The notes below the pieces were generated by a model. The model did not search any database, had not been told where the DNA came from, and worked only from the letters and a program-made list of their open reading frames with translations. Shown piece by piece: positions 32,943-42,255 of a DNA stretch of 64,000 bases (positions are counted from its first letter, which is position 1; every line of letters starts with the position of its first letter). The translations under genes and the position numbers were made by a program. The DNA comes from Hymenobacter gelipurpurascens (GTDB lineage: Bacteria; Bacteroidota; Bacteroidia; Cytophagales; Hymenobacteraceae), in assembly GCF_900187375.1 (NCBI RefSeq), contig NZ_FYEW01000001.1:2046001-2110000 (forward strand), written 5' to 3'.

Positions 32943-34064
32943 ATGAGAAAGCGTTTAGTAGGCCTGTTATTGTCTATTCCAGGCTTGGCTTTGGCCCAGG
33001 CATCTTCTCCTTTTGTTATTACAGGCAAGATCGGGCAGCTAAATGCGCCTGCTAAAGTCTACTTAGTGCGTGGTGCCACTTTGCTAGACTCCGCAACGCT
33101 GCACAATGGAGTATTCGAGTTGAAAGGAACCACTGATATACCGAAGAGCGCTGAGGTAGTGTTGCAGCGCAATGGCAAGCTCAAGAACGCCCCCTCTCAT
33201 TCTACGGACCGCACCAGGGTATTTCTAGAGCCGGGTCCGGTTGGGATTACTAGCCGAGACTCACTGGTGAATGCCACCATCACGGGCGGCGTGGCGTCCC
33301 AGGATTATCAACGGCTGCAAACTTCGTACAAGCCCTTCCTCCTTAAAGTAAAAGCCATGGGGGCCGAATTCGGGAAGGCATCGGAGCAGCAACGACAGAG
33401 CCCGGAGTTTCAGGAGAAGATGCAGGCACAGGGAACGGCGCTGTTTCAGGAGGCTGAAAAAATTCAACTGGCCTACATCAAGGCCAATCCAACTTCCTGG
33501 GTTAGTCTGGATGCGCTTCTGCAATTTAACCCGCCACAGTATGCGCAGGTAGCGCCCCTGTATGCGGCGCTCAGTCCTTACCTGAAGAACAGCACGCCCG
33601 GACGCCAGTACGGCGAAATGCTTGAGGCACTCAAAGCAGTATCGGTTGGGGCACAGGCTCCCCCGTTCACACTCCAAACGCCTGAGGGCAAGCCGGTGTC
33701 GCTGGCAGATTACCGCGGCAAATATGTGCTGGTCGATTTCTGGGCGTCCTGGTGTGGTCCTTGTCGGGCAGAAAACCCGGCTGTAATCAAGCTGTATAAC
33801 CAGTATAAAGGCCAACACTTCGACATTCTGGGCGTATCGCTTGATGAGGAAAAGAACCGCGCAAAATGGGTAAAAGCCATTGCCGACGACCACCTGCCCT
33901 GGACTCAGGTGTCGGATTTGCGAGGCATGCAGAACGAGGTGGCCCAGCTGTATCAGGTGCGGGCTATTCCGCAGAATTTTCTCCTCGACCCAAGTGGTAA
34001 AATAGTAGCCACTAATTTGAAAGGCGAGGACCTGAAAGCGGCTTTGGCTCGCTATATAAAATAG
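32943..34064 (+). CDS. TlpA-like thioredoxin-fold protein with N-terminal DUF4369-type domain
   Basis: A 373-residue exported protein. A signal peptide (MRKRLVGLLLSIPGLALA) is followed by an N-terminal beta domain (~22-120, FVITGKIGQLNAPAKVYLVR) of the DUF4369 kind, a helical linker, and a thioredoxin/AhpC-TSA domain from ~235 with the redox site FWASWCGPCRAENP. The IPQNFLLDPSGKIVA motif carries the conserved cis-Pro. These proteins reduce disulfides in the periplasm. Same strand as the TonB receptor, possibly cotranscribed. Confidence 0.92.
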   Translation: MRKRLVGLLLSIPGLALAQASSPFVITGKIGQLNAPAKVYLVRGATLLDSATLHNGVFELKGTTDIPKSAEVVLQRNGKLKNAPSHSTDRTRVFLEPGPVGITSRDSLVNATITGGVASQDYQRLQTSYKPFLLKVKAMGAEFGKASEQQRQSPEFQEKMQAQGTALFQEAEKIQLAYIKANPTSWVSLDALLQFNPPQYAQVAPLYAALSPYLKNSTPGRQYGEMLEALKAVSVGAQAPPFTLQTPEGKPVSLADYRGKYVLVDFWASWCGPCRAENPAVIKLYNQYKGQHFDILGVSLDEEKNRAKWVKAIADDHLPWTQVSDLRGMQNEVAQLYQVRAIPQNFLLDPSGKIVATNLKGEDLKAALARYIK

Positions 34065-34098
34065 CCAGCAGGCCTCCTTTTTCACTGTTCAGCCAAGT

Positions 34099-34129
34099 GC
34101 CAGTAGGAGTGGCCTACGTTCCTACTGGC
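34099..34129. repeat. Hairpin without T-run
   Basis: GCCAGTAGGA/TCCTACTGGC, perfect 10-base arms around an 11-base loop that contains TGGCCTA. It follows the TlpA-like gene by 35 bases; the lack of a T-run makes termination doubtful. Confidence 0.5.
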
Positions 34130-34311
34130 TTGCGGTGGGGCCACATTTTGCGAGAAATCTGAACCTCTTTGCCAGCGCCAACTAGCTAGAGCTGAATTTT
34201 ATTGCTACCATCAGAGGCAGAGTACGCGTATTTTTACCTAGTTTTTGTGTCGCGGCAGCCGGAGGGCTGGTTGCGGCCTCACTACGCGCTCTGGTCATCT
34301 ATCACTCCCTG

Positions 34312-36006
34312 ATGAAGCACCTTTACCTTATTCTTCGGACGCTGGCGCTGCCTTTGGCTCTGGTTGCTATATTTTCTCAGGTTGTTGTGGCACAAACGCC
34401 GGAGCGCCACACCAGCCTCGGCCTGAACTACAGTGCCCTGCAGTATCAAGGCAACTTCGGCTCTGACTACTGGAAGTTCAGCAACAGCCAGTATGCACCG
34501 GGCGTGGCCATCAACCAATACCTGACCAAAGGGCTGGACCTGAACTCTCAGCTGTTTTACACGGAGCTGAAAGGCCAGCAAAGCCTTACGCACCCATTCA
34601 CTACTACGCTCATCAATGCCAACCTGGGGTTGAAGTTCAAGCTCAACAACGGCTGGGCGCTGAAGGAGAATGCCCGGATTCAGCCATACCTGCTGGCCGC
34701 CTCGGGCTGGACGTATGCCAGCCAGGATGGCTTGCCCGATAGCCTCGGGGTACCAGAAAACAGAAGCTATGTAGATGTGATGGCGGGCGCCGGCATCAAC
34801 TTCCGGTTGGGAAGTGCCGTTGGCTTTTTTGTGCAAAGCGCCCAGCACATGCCTCTGCGGGCGAATCTCGACGGCAACCCGGAAGTCAGCACGCCGCGGT
34901 GGTCCGATAGGTTTCTGCAGCATACGGTGGGCCTTACCTTCAGCCTAGGCCAGGCGCCTGACTCTGATGAAGACGGCGTACCTGATGCCAAGGACAAATG
35001 CCCGAATACCTCGCCTGATATAGAGGTAGATGAGCGGGGCTGCGCACTTGATGACGACCTGGACGGGGTTCCCAACCATCAGGACCAGTGCCCGGACCAG
35101 CCCGGCACTGCCGAGACCCATGGCTGCCCCGATGCCGATAACGACGGCGTGGACGACACCGATGACACCTGCCCCGATACCCCGGCCGGCGTTGCGGTGG
35201 ATGCAACCGGCTGCCCAACCACAACCACTACGGATACAACGGCCACGGCTACCCCTCCTACTGAGACTACCGACAACGATGGTGACGGCGTGCCTAACGC
35301 GGAGGACCGGTGCCCTGACCATGCTGGCCCAGCAACTAACCAAGGCTGCCCAGAAATAACGGCTGAAACCCGCCAGCGCCTGCAAGAAGCCACCAAGCGC
35401 ATTGGGTTCGAGCTGAATAAAGCAACGCTGCTGCCTTCCTCCTACGCCACACTGGATGAACTAGCGCAGCTGCTAGGCCAGTACCCCGACTACTCCTTGA
35501 GCATTGCCGGGCACACCGATAGCCGCGGCCCAGCGGCCTTCAACCTGCGCCTCTCCCGCGAGCGGGCCGCCGCCGCCCGGCAGTACCTCCTCTCGAAAGA
35601 AGTAGCCGATACCCGTGTAGAGATGCGCGGCTATGGGGCTGCCCATCCGCTTGCCACCAATACCACGGAGGCGGGCCGCACCCAGAACCGCCGCGTGGAG
35701 TTTGACCTATTCCTGACCGGCGACTCGAATGCTGCCCAGGTGAAATACGGCGTCGAACCCAAACTAGCGTCTGCCATTCCTGCTAAGCCTAAAAAAGCAG
35801 CTCCAGCCAAAAAAAGCATCAACAAAGCCCGAAAAGCAACTCTCCGAAAAGCTCCTGTCTCAAAAGCGCCCGCCAGGAAAACGTCCGTTAAAAAAGCCAC
35901 TCCCAAAGCACCAGCCCCGAAAGCGCCCGTCAGGAAGGCACCGGCCAAGTCGAAACCTAGCCCTCAGCGCCCGGTGCCAGCACCAGCCAAACGCCCTGGA
36001 GCCTAA
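34312..36006 (+). CDS. OmpA family protein with thrombospondin type 3 repeats and a basic tail
   Basis: A 564-residue outer-membrane protein. After a signal peptide (MKHLYLILRTLALPLALVAI) comes an N-terminal OMP_b-brl-like barrel (~30-210), then calcium-binding type 3 repeats (~215-345, DSDEDGVPDAKDKCPNTSPD and DADNDGVDDTDDTCPDTPAG) and an OmpA peptidoglycan-binding domain (~360-465) with SIAGHTDSRGPAAFN and QNRRVEFDLF. The last ~80 residues are Lys/Ala/Pro-rich (KATPKAPAPKAPVRKAPAKS), resembling histone H1. The protein would link outer membrane and peptidoglycan. The tail is unusual for this family and may bind polyanions. Confidence 0.93.
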   Translation: MKHLYLILRTLALPLALVAIFSQVVVAQTPERHTSLGLNYSALQYQGNFGSDYWKFSNSQYAPGVAINQYLTKGLDLNSQLFYTELKGQQSLTHPFTTTLINANLGLKFKLNNGWALKENARIQPYLLAASGWTYASQDGLPDSLGVPENRSYVDVMAGAGINFRLGSAVGFFVQSAQHMPLRANLDGNPEVSTPRWSDRFLQHTVGLTFSLGQAPDSDEDGVPDAKDKCPNTSPDIEVDERGCALDDDLDGVPNHQDQCPDQPGTAETHGCPDADNDGVDDTDDTCPDTPAGVAVDATGCPTTTTTDTTATATPPTETTDNDGDGVPNAEDRCPDHAGPATNQGCPEITAETRQRLQEATKRIGFELNKATLLPSSYATLDELAQLLGQYPDYSLSIAGHTDSRGPAAFNLRLSRERAAAARQYLLSKEVADTRVEMRGYGAAHPLATNTTEAGRTQNRRVEFDLFLTGDSNAAQVKYGVEPKLASAIPAKPKKAAPAKKSINKARKATLRKAPVSKAPARKTSVKKATPKAPAPKAPVRKAPAKSKPSPQRPVPAPAKRPGA

Positions 36007-36023
36007 GCTACTGGCCCGTAGGC

Positions 36024-37106
36024 CTATTCGTAATACTGATACTGGTAGCGGTAGAATATAGGCTTTTCGCTACGAGCATCGGAGGTTTCCCCGAGCAGCA
36101 GCCCGTTGGGCGCATACGAATACACGGTGAAGGCTGTGGCAGAAGGCGTGTAAATGGAGGACGTGATTTGCTGCCGTCCAATCAACTGGTTGAGCGAATT
36201 ATAGGTGTACTCTAGTTGGGTAGTGGTGCCTTGCCCCTGCTTGTTGAGCCGCGGCGTCATTTCCTGGCCTACGATGCGTTGCTGCGCATCGTAGCGCCAC
36301 CGGAACTGCGGATAGACGGCTTTGCCCTGTCGCAGCACCTGTAGGGCTTGCGCCGGAGTGAGTTGTGGAGCGGCCTGCTTGGGAGCCACTTTTACTTTCT
36401 GAAGCTTGGCGGCCATTTCCATATCGAGTCGGCCAATTTCTATCGGCTGCCCCTGCCGGCTCACGCTGTAGTTAAACGCCGTAGAAACCAATTGGCCAAT
36501 AGCAGAATAATTGTAGGCCAGAATGAGAACTGTATCGGGGTGAGGCGAGTAGCGCCGGCTCAAACGGCGGCTTTCGAAGTTGAGCAGGCTCCCGTTGGCT
36601 AGCAGAGTATGCGTTCGGGTTTCGGTCAGGAGGGTATCGCCGCGCTGCTGCAGTTGCACCTCGCTGAGTGGAATGCTTTTGCCGTTGGGCTTTAAAGCCT
36701 GCTGCAGCCCCTTCTGCAGCGCTGGGTTGTAGCTGTATATGAGGGTAAACGGCTGGTAGCTGGTGGGGTGAGTCACAAGGGAAGTACACCTTCCTTTCTC
36801 ATCATAGCTCCACTCCCGATGCAGTTGGGGGTTCAGGAGCTGATCTATTCGGGTGTAACGGCCAGATGGATCTACTAGCTGCAGGCTTACCGTGTCCCGG
36901 ACGGCACCTTCATCGTCCAGACGCACCTTCACCACCGACCGGACGCGGTTGCGCACCAGCAAATTGCGGGCAATAGAATCAGGCTCTACTCTTATTGGCC
37001 CGCTCAGATCAACCTCCACCTTATCAACACTTTGGGCGCAGCCTTTCTGCGCCATAAACAAGCTTGTTGCTACCAGAACACTGGTAAATACACCTAAAGC
37101 ACGCAT
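36024..37106 (-). CDS. Secreted hypothetical protein with YD-like repeats
   Basis: A 360-residue exported protein. The signal peptide is MRALGVFTSVLVATSLFMAQKGCAQ, with a cysteine at 23 in a weak lipobox context. Four YD/RHS-like segments are seen: WSYDEKGRCTSL, YSAIGQLVST, WRYDAQQRIVGQ and YTYNSLNQLIGRQ, with YSYAPNGLLLGE as a fifth weaker one. Such repeats form beta-strand cage walls in toxins, but the protein is short and has no toxin domain. It is convergent with the OmpA gene with an 17-bp gap. Function unknown; likely an envelope protein. Confidence 0.7.
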   Translation of the reverse strand: MRALGVFTSVLVATSLFMAQKGCAQSVDKVEVDLSGPIRVEPDSIARNLLVRNRVRSVVKVRLDDEGAVRDTVSLQLVDPSGRYTRIDQLLNPQLHREWSYDEKGRCTSLVTHPTSYQPFTLIYSYNPALQKGLQQALKPNGKSIPLSEVQLQQRGDTLLTETRTHTLLANGSLLNFESRRLSRRYSPHPDTVLILAYNYSAIGQLVSTAFNYSVSRQGQPIEIGRLDMEMAAKLQKVKVAPKQAAPQLTPAQALQVLRQGKAVYPQFRWRYDAQQRIVGQEMTPRLNKQGQGTTTQLEYTYNSLNQLIGRQQITSSIYTPSATAFTVYSYAPNGLLLGETSDARSEKPIFYRYQYQYYE

Positions 37107-37315
37107 AAGAATATCGGGTTAATACAGCCCAATATACCAGAGAAAACGCCGAATAAAAGCGCAGGCTAAAGGCAGCAATAGTGGCTTCTAGGCCATCTTG
37201 TTTCAGAACGGAGTGGCCTAGCACGCTGCCCGTTTTGTTTTAGGCACAGCGCCGGTCGGCAGGACTTTCTACTCAAAGGCATTACTAGTCAGCAGCTTAC
37301 TATAGGTCTGCAGCA

Positions 37316-37323
37316 TACGTTTG
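37316..37323 (+). promoter_or_regulatory. -7 element TACGTTTG
   Basis: A perfect TAnnTTTG box 33 bases before the ATG at 37357. No TTG at the -33 distance was found. Confidence 0.4.
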
Positions 37324-37356
37324 GCGGCTCCGCAAATAGTTGCCAGATTGCTACGT

Positions 37357-38082
37357 ATGCCTGAACTAAACATCGACGATTTGCGGATAGAAGTGGTCCG
37401 CAAAAACATCCGGACGCTCCGCCTGACGGTATACGCCCAGGGAGGCCGCGTGCGAGTAGCGGCTCCGTTGCGCACCTCCGATGATGCCATTCGGGAGATG
37501 GTAGCAGCCCGCCGCGCCTGGATTGAGAAACACCAAACGAAATTTGAGGCCCGCACAAAACCTGCCACTCTGGAATATATATCAGGCGAAACGCACTGGT
37601 ACCAAGGGCAGGCCTACACTCTGGATGTAACGGTAGCCCCCGGCCGTCCCCGCGTGGAACTGCACGCAGAAGAGCAGCAGCTCCAGCTATTTGTACGCGA
37701 AATCAGCACCCAGGAGCAGCGCGCCAAGATTTTGGCGGCGTGGTACCGGGCACGATTGGCAGAACAGCTACCGGGCCTAGTGGCCTACTGGGAGCCGATA
37801 ATAGGCGTGCGCCTAGATGCCTGGGCCATTAAGCAGATGAAGACCCGCTGGGGCACCTGCAACATTCAGGCGCGACGCATTTGGCTGAACCTGGAGCTAA
37901 TCAAGAGGCCTAGCCACTGCCTGGAGTACGTGGTAGTGCACGAACTAGTGCACCTGCTGGAACGCTACCACAACGCTCGTTTCTGGGGTTTCATGGACCG
38001 CTTCCTCCCCATCTGGCCTGCCGCCCGCCAGGAGCTCAACCAGATTTCGCTAGGCCACTATTCCGCCCCCGATGCCTGCTAA
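37357..38082 (+). CDS. YgjP-like zinc metallopeptidase (M48/DUF45)
   Basis: A 241-residue soluble metalloprotease-fold protein. The N-terminal beta region (IEVVRKNIRTLRLTVYAQGG) is followed by MKTRWGTCNIQARRIWLNLE and the zinc-binding HExxH motif in VVVHELVHLLERYHNARFW, with a downstream FWGFMDRFLPIW. This matches the YgjP/WSS1-like family. The ATG at 37357 was selected; a TTG at 37321 is less likely. Cellular substrate unknown. It lies between two minus-strand genes and stands alone. Confidence 0.9.
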   Translation: MPELNIDDLRIEVVRKNIRTLRLTVYAQGGRVRVAAPLRTSDDAIREMVAARRAWIEKHQTKFEARTKPATLEYISGETHWYQGQAYTLDVTVAPGRPRVELHAEEQQLQLFVREISTQEQRAKILAAWYRARLAEQLPGLVAYWEPIIGVRLDAWAIKQMKTRWGTCNIQARRIWLNLELIKRPSHCLEYVVVHELVHLLERYHNARFWGFMDRFLPIWPAARQELNQISLGHYSAPDAC

Positions 38083-38114
38083 GCAGGCAGCATACTCCCT
38101 TCTAGGCTACTCCT

Positions 38115-39047
38115 TTACAGTGCCAGGATAGCCGTAACGGCAGTAGAGCCTCCCTGGTCGTCGTCCGTGACGAGTAGCAGCTCGTAGCTACGCGCGCTTA
38201 GCTGTCGGCGGACGGCTATGCTTTCCACTTTACCCCGGTAGGCCTGTCCGGTGGGTAGCTCCAGGCGGGCCAGCGCCACGGGCACCGCCCGGTCTGAGGT
38301 TTTGCTCAGGTCAATAATACCCACCAACGAGCCCAGCACGGCCCCATCGAGAACAGCGTCCTGGGTGTCTTCCACTGAAGCCGTGATAAACAGCTGATCA
38401 GCAAACCAGGTCGCCCCCGAAAAACCCGCCGGCTTGCCCTCGATAGTGGGCAGTTGGTAGAACTGGGTGCGGATGGCAGGCACTTGTGGGGTCTGGTGTT
38501 GCAGATACTGCAGCGTTTGGTGCAGCGGCAACCGAAACGCCAGGTTTCCGGCTGCCGTACCCACGGTTCGCTGAAATACTATTAGCTCGGTAGGGGTGGC
38601 AGCTACGGCCTCCAGATTTAGGGTAATACCGGCCGGTAAGTGCTGACGCAGCGCCGCATACAGTCCGCTCAGTGCCACCGGATATACCGTAGCAGCCGAG
38701 CCCGGCCCGTTAGGCAGCGTCACCCAAAAGCCTTGCTCGCGTGCCGTTGTGGCACCGGAGCCCAGCAGCAACAGGCCCGCTTCTCCGGTTGCGGTAGTAA
38801 GTGCTGTGAGACACTCCAGGTCTAGCTTCAGATGCTTAGGAATGCGGCCAGTACTGAAATGGGCGGTTTCAAACAGCGTGGTTCGCTCACCGGCGGCCAA
38901 AGAGGCGGCATTCAGCTGGTACAGATACGGAGAGTCGTCGCCGACGATGTAGGCCACTTCGCCCACCACTTCTATACCGGAAGCAGAGGGCAAATTGGGC
39001 AAATTGGCTTCGTGCTGAATAATGGCGCGCATGGCAGATTGGCTCAT
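38115..39047 (-). CDS. DUF6929-like beta-propeller protein
   Basis: A 310-residue protein with no signal peptide. Repeated strand patterns and the SGIEVVGEVAYIVGDDSPYL, KLDLECLTALTTATGEAGLL and GFSGATWFADQLFITASVED segments suggest a beta-propeller fold. I recall this protein type as DUF6929 in Bacteroidota, but did not search. LLLVTDDDQGGSTAVTAILA at the end is similar to the esterase-like phytase family of propellers. No catalytic residues can be assigned. Convergent with the YgjP gene (32-bp gap). Confidence 0.6.
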   Translation of the reverse strand: MSQSAMRAIIQHEANLPNLPSASGIEVVGEVAYIVGDDSPYLYQLNAASLAAGERTTLFETAHFSTGRIPKHLKLDLECLTALTTATGEAGLLLLGSGATTAREQGFWVTLPNGPGSAATVYPVALSGLYAALRQHLPAGITLNLEAVAATPTELIVFQRTVGTAAGNLAFRLPLHQTLQYLQHQTPQVPAIRTQFYQLPTIEGKPAGFSGATWFADQLFITASVEDTQDAVLDGAVLGSLVGIIDLSKTSDRAVPVALARLELPTGQAYRGKVESIAVRRQLSARSYELLLVTDDDQGGSTAVTAILAL

Positions 39048-39283
39048 AGGTACTCGAAAACAGCGTTTGCAGCAGGCGTAGGCCCACAGATGGCCAGCAC
39101 CGCGGGCTCTGCCTCGTTACGCACTACCAGGCTGGCACGTTTTCAGGGGCATAGGATTTGCCAGGTGGCCTACACCCTGCCTCTCACCTGAAATCAGCAG
39201 GCCCCTGCCCTTCCTTGCACCCATGGCGCAACAAAATGGCAGAGGCCTTGCATGTTCTCCAGAAGCAGAAAATGTTCTTCTTC

Positions 39284-41329
39284 TTACTTAGTGATGGTAA
39301 ATTCTACCCGGCGGTTCAGCTTGCGGGTTTCCTCTTTCTCATTGCTCGCGCGAGGCTTACTTCCACCGTACCCCACTGTAGTAATGCGGTTTTCACTGAC
39401 GCCGCGCGTGACGAGGTAGCGCTTCACTTCGGTCACCCGGCTTTCAGAAAGGTCTTGGTTCAGCTTTGCGTTACCCTGGTTATCGGTGTGGCCTTCCAGC
39501 CGGATGTTTACGGTGGGGTTGTCCTGGAGGGTGCGGGCCAGGCGGTTTAGCTCGGTGTAAGACGCGGGCAGCAAATTGAATTTCCCTTGGGCAAAAATAA
39601 GCGTGGGCAGCTCTAGGCTGGAGCCCACGGCGGCCGGCACCAGCAGTAGCTCCCGGCTCAGTGAGCCCGTTGTGAGGGTCACGGTATCAGTAGCGGTGAG
39701 GTAGCCGGCACGGTTGGCCAGCAGCCGGTAGCTGCCGGGTGGCAGGGTCAGCTGGAAGGCGCCACCGGTGCTTTCGGTGCGGGCTGTGGCATTGAACGCC
39801 ATATCATTCCCCAACCGAATCACTTTCAGCTCCGTGCCTATGGCTAGCCGGGTTTTGGCATCGAGGGTGCGGCCGGTAAGCAGGATGCGGGGCGCTACGG
39901 TTGGGCTTACAGGTGCGGCCGCCACCACGGGCGCCGCCGTGGTATCTATCACCGGCAGCACACCCGTGGCAGTCCGGTACAAATCGGCGGGGTTGTTAGC
40001 CGTGGGCGAAGAAGCGTAGTAGGCCTGTTTACCATCTGCCGAAAGCGATAAATACGCATCGAAGCCGGGGCCATTCAGGGGGCCACCCACGTTGCGCGGC
40101 TCCGACCACCGAGTCCAGGAATCATCAAGCCGCTGACTCACGAAAATATCGGCACTGCCGAAGCCCGCGTGGCCGTAGGAGCTGAAATACAGCGTTTTGG
40201 TATCAGCTGAGAGCCACGGTGCGAAATCGTAGCCCGGCGAGTTCACCACGGCTCCCAGGTTCAGGGGCTCACTCCAGATGCCATCGGCCGAGGGGCGGCT
40301 TACGTACAGGTCGTTGCCGCCCTGAGAATCGCCGCGCTCCAGGGAGAGCAGCAGAATCTTTTCGTCGGGTGTCTGGAAGAAGGAAGTGGCGGGACCTGCT
40401 GAGTAATAGTTGGCAATATCCAGCGCAACGGGGCGGGCGTTTTTGCCTTGGGCTGAGCGCGAAACCCGACTTACGCCTTCATCACGGAAGCCTTCACGGT
40501 CATACTGGCCGCGTACCAGCAGGCTGGTGCCGTTTCCTACTATGGCCATCACGCCGTTGTGCTGGGTGGTGTTTAAGGCATCCAAGCGGGTAGCCGGGCC
40601 CCAACTGTCGCCGTTGGTGGAGGTGCTCACCCAGATGTCGCCCGACTCGGCTACTCCTTCCGTATTGCCGGCAAAACGGGTTCGCACGAAGTAGAGCATC
40701 TTGCCATCGGTCGCTACCACGGGTTGCAGTTCGTTGCCGCCGGGCGTATTCAGGCTGGTCAGGGGCTCGGGCTTGCCGAAGCCGGGTTGGCTGGGGTCTA
40801 CGTTCAGGCGGAGCTTAAACAGCTTCCATTGCTGTGTGGCGCGGTTCTGCACGCGCTGGCCCACTATGGGCGTACCATTGAATTTATCGGCGGCAGCCAG
40901 GGCCAGGCACTTATCATTGCCACGGCTGATCAGCATAAAACTTCCCAGGGGGCCCGACGGAACCAGCTTCCACTGCTGATAGAAGCTGCCGGTCCAGGGG
41001 CGCTGCACAACGGGTGCGTTTTCGTCGGGCTTTTCCAGGGTCAGGCATTTGCCGCTGTGGCGCGCCTCTATGCGGTAGAAGTCGCTGCCGGGGGCGGCCC
41101 GCACAAACTTCCACTGCTGGCTATTGGAGTGCGTAAACTCCCACTGCACAGTGACAGCAGCCGACTCGGGCGAGGAGTTGGCCACATCCAGGGAGCGGCC
41201 ACTGCTGCGCGGAATTACGCCGTACCAGGCGTACTCATCGGGTGTAAAGGCCGACTGAGCTTCGGCGGAAAAAGCAAAAAAACACGCTGCCAGCAATGGC
41301 AGCAGAACACGAGTGACGGTATTTGTCAT
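39284..41329 (-). CDS. OmpA protein with ricin-type, PD40 and carboxypeptidase-like domains
   Basis: A 681-residue exported multidomain protein. After the signal peptide (VLLPLLAACFFAFSAEA) comes a ricin-B-like beta-trefoil (~30-150, repeated QQWKFV / QQWKLV motifs), then PD40/WD40-like repeats (~165-430, GKMLYFVRTRF, KTLYFSSYGHAGFG SADIFVSQRL split here), a CarboxypepD_reg-like domain (~455-535, ILLTGRTLDAKTRLAIGTEL) and a C-terminal OmpA domain (~550-681) with RLEGHTDNQGNAKLNQDLSE and NRRVEFTI. It resembles the outer-membrane PD40-OmpA proteins linked to type IX secretion systems (PorE-like), but the added ricin domain is unusual. The ATG at 41329 begins the signal peptide; 41350 is an alternative. 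Confidence 0.88.
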   Translation of the reverse strand: MTNTVTRVLLPLLAACFFAFSAEAQSAFTPDEYAWYGVIPRSSGRSLDVANSSPESAAVTVQWEFTHSNSQQWKFVRAAPGSDFYRIEARHSGKCLTLEKPDENAPVVQRPWTGSFYQQWKLVPSGPLGSFMLISRGNDKCLALAAADKFNGTPIVGQRVQNRATQQWKLFKLRLNVDPSQPGFGKPEPLTSLNTPGGNELQPVVATDGKMLYFVRTRFAGNTEGVAESGDIWVSTSTNGDSWGPATRLDALNTTQHNGVMAIVGNGTSLLVRGQYDREGFRDEGVSRVSRSAQGKNARPVALDIANYYSAGPATSFFQTPDEKILLLSLERGDSQGGNDLYVSRPSADGIWSEPLNLGAVVNSPGYDFAPWLSADTKTLYFSSYGHAGFGSADIFVSQRLDDSWTRWSEPRNVGGPLNGPGFDAYLSLSADGKQAYYASSPTANNPADLYRTATGVLPVIDTTAAPVVAAAPVSPTVAPRILLTGRTLDAKTRLAIGTELKVIRLGNDMAFNATARTESTGGAFQLTLPPGSYRLLANRAGYLTATDTVTLTTGSLSRELLLVPAAVGSSLELPTLIFAQGKFNLLPASYTELNRLARTLQDNPTVNIRLEGHTDNQGNAKLNQDLSESRVTEVKRYLVTRGVSENRITTVGYGGSKPRASNEKEETRKLNRRVEFTITK

Positions 41330-41396
41330 GCACGCAGAACGGATGGACATAGGCGCAAGTTAGCCGAATTCCGCACCGCGCCCGGCAAACCACATA

Positions 41397-41434
41397 AAAG
41401 CGCCGCCTTCCCACTCACAGGAAAGGCGGCGCTC
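41397..41434 (-). terminator. Intrinsic terminator of the gene at 41473
   Basis: GAGCGCCGCCTTT and AAGGCGGCGCTTTT on the minus strand form an 11-12 base stem with a four-T tail. Confidence 0.8.
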
Positions 41435-41472
41435 AGTATAGTATAACCTAACTATAAAAACCTGTAAATTAG

Positions 41473-41676
41473 TTAGCTAGCGTTGTTGATGTACTTAAAA
41501 CGAACAAACCGTTCATTCTCATAGATAGCTGTGAAGTGGCCGCCGGCGGCCTTGGGCTCGGATGCTGCTTTGCGCTCGTGGCTGCGGCTGGAAGCCGTAG
41601 CAGTTGGCACAGATGGATAAGTACCAGGCATCATACCGGGCACGTGGCAAATGAAGGAGAGGATTTTGGAAGCCAT
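41473..41676 (-). CDS. Small hypothetical protein
   Basis: A 67-residue protein starting MASKILSFICHVPGMMPGTY, with a Ser/Thr/Lys-rich middle and ending HFTAIYENERFVRFKYINNA. No family recognised. A terminator follows, supporting transcription. An upstream in-frame start at 41766 would extend it into AT-rich DNA and is not supported. Codon use is normal; I consider it probably real but unproven. Confidence 0.45.
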   Translation of the reverse strand: MASKILSFICHVPGMMPGTYPSVPTATASSRSHERKAASEPKAAGGHFTAIYENERFVRFKYINNAS

Positions 41677-42255
41677 AACGCGTTGCAGGTTAGTGGTTAC
41701 AAGTGTTGACAAAGGCGTTGAGAATGTTGTTGAAGAACAGAAGTCAGAAACTTTACGCTCAATCAATATAACGATATTACCATTTGATTGAACGATGCTA
41801 AGGTATATATTTTCTTATTATAATGTAAATCCGTAGCACCCCGTATTTTCTTCTCCGTACTAGCACGGATGCAAGTGGCCTAGCGCTTCTTAAAGCCACA
41901 TTCCCATTTTGAGCATTTTCGCAGCAGCTGTGCACACTGCCGTAATTGGTCATAAATGCCCTTTCCAGCACGTATAGAAACTTCTCAGATCCGACGGTCT
42001 CCCAATATGGATATCACATCCACAAAGTAAGCCCATGATCATCCCAGTATTTTTTTGTCTTTTTCCTTCCTTCGCTCCACGCTATCTACTGGCCGTATTT
42101 AAGGCCCACGGGCATTCAGTCTGCTTATAAAGGGGCAAGGCGCCCACCATATCATTATAAGAATATTGTATTGTATTTATAATTTCTCCACTCTGAAATT
42201 ATAAATAACAGCCCCCCTATTCAGGGTGCGGTGGCCTACACGCTTCTGAAAGAAG
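41677..42255. other. AT-rich intergenic region
   Basis: About 580 bases without a supported gene, clearly richer in A and T than the rest of the window. It contains a 13-base inverted repeat (42174-42207) and a 31-codon frame starting at 42032 with no features. No tRNA, known RNA family or transposon end was seen. It may hold promoters for the genes on either side or a small RNA. Confidence 0.5.
42174..42207. repeat. Long AT-rich inverted repeat
   Basis: TATTTATAATTTC and GAAATTATAAATA are perfect 13-base arms around an 8-base spacer, 48 bases after the response regulator stop. It has no GC-rich stem, so it is more like a protein-binding site or a folded 3' end than a standard terminator. 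Confidence 0.65.

Noticed and set aside
42032..42127. 31-codon frame in the AT-rich gap
   Set aside because: Too short, hydrophobic by composition and without a ribosome-binding or terminator context.
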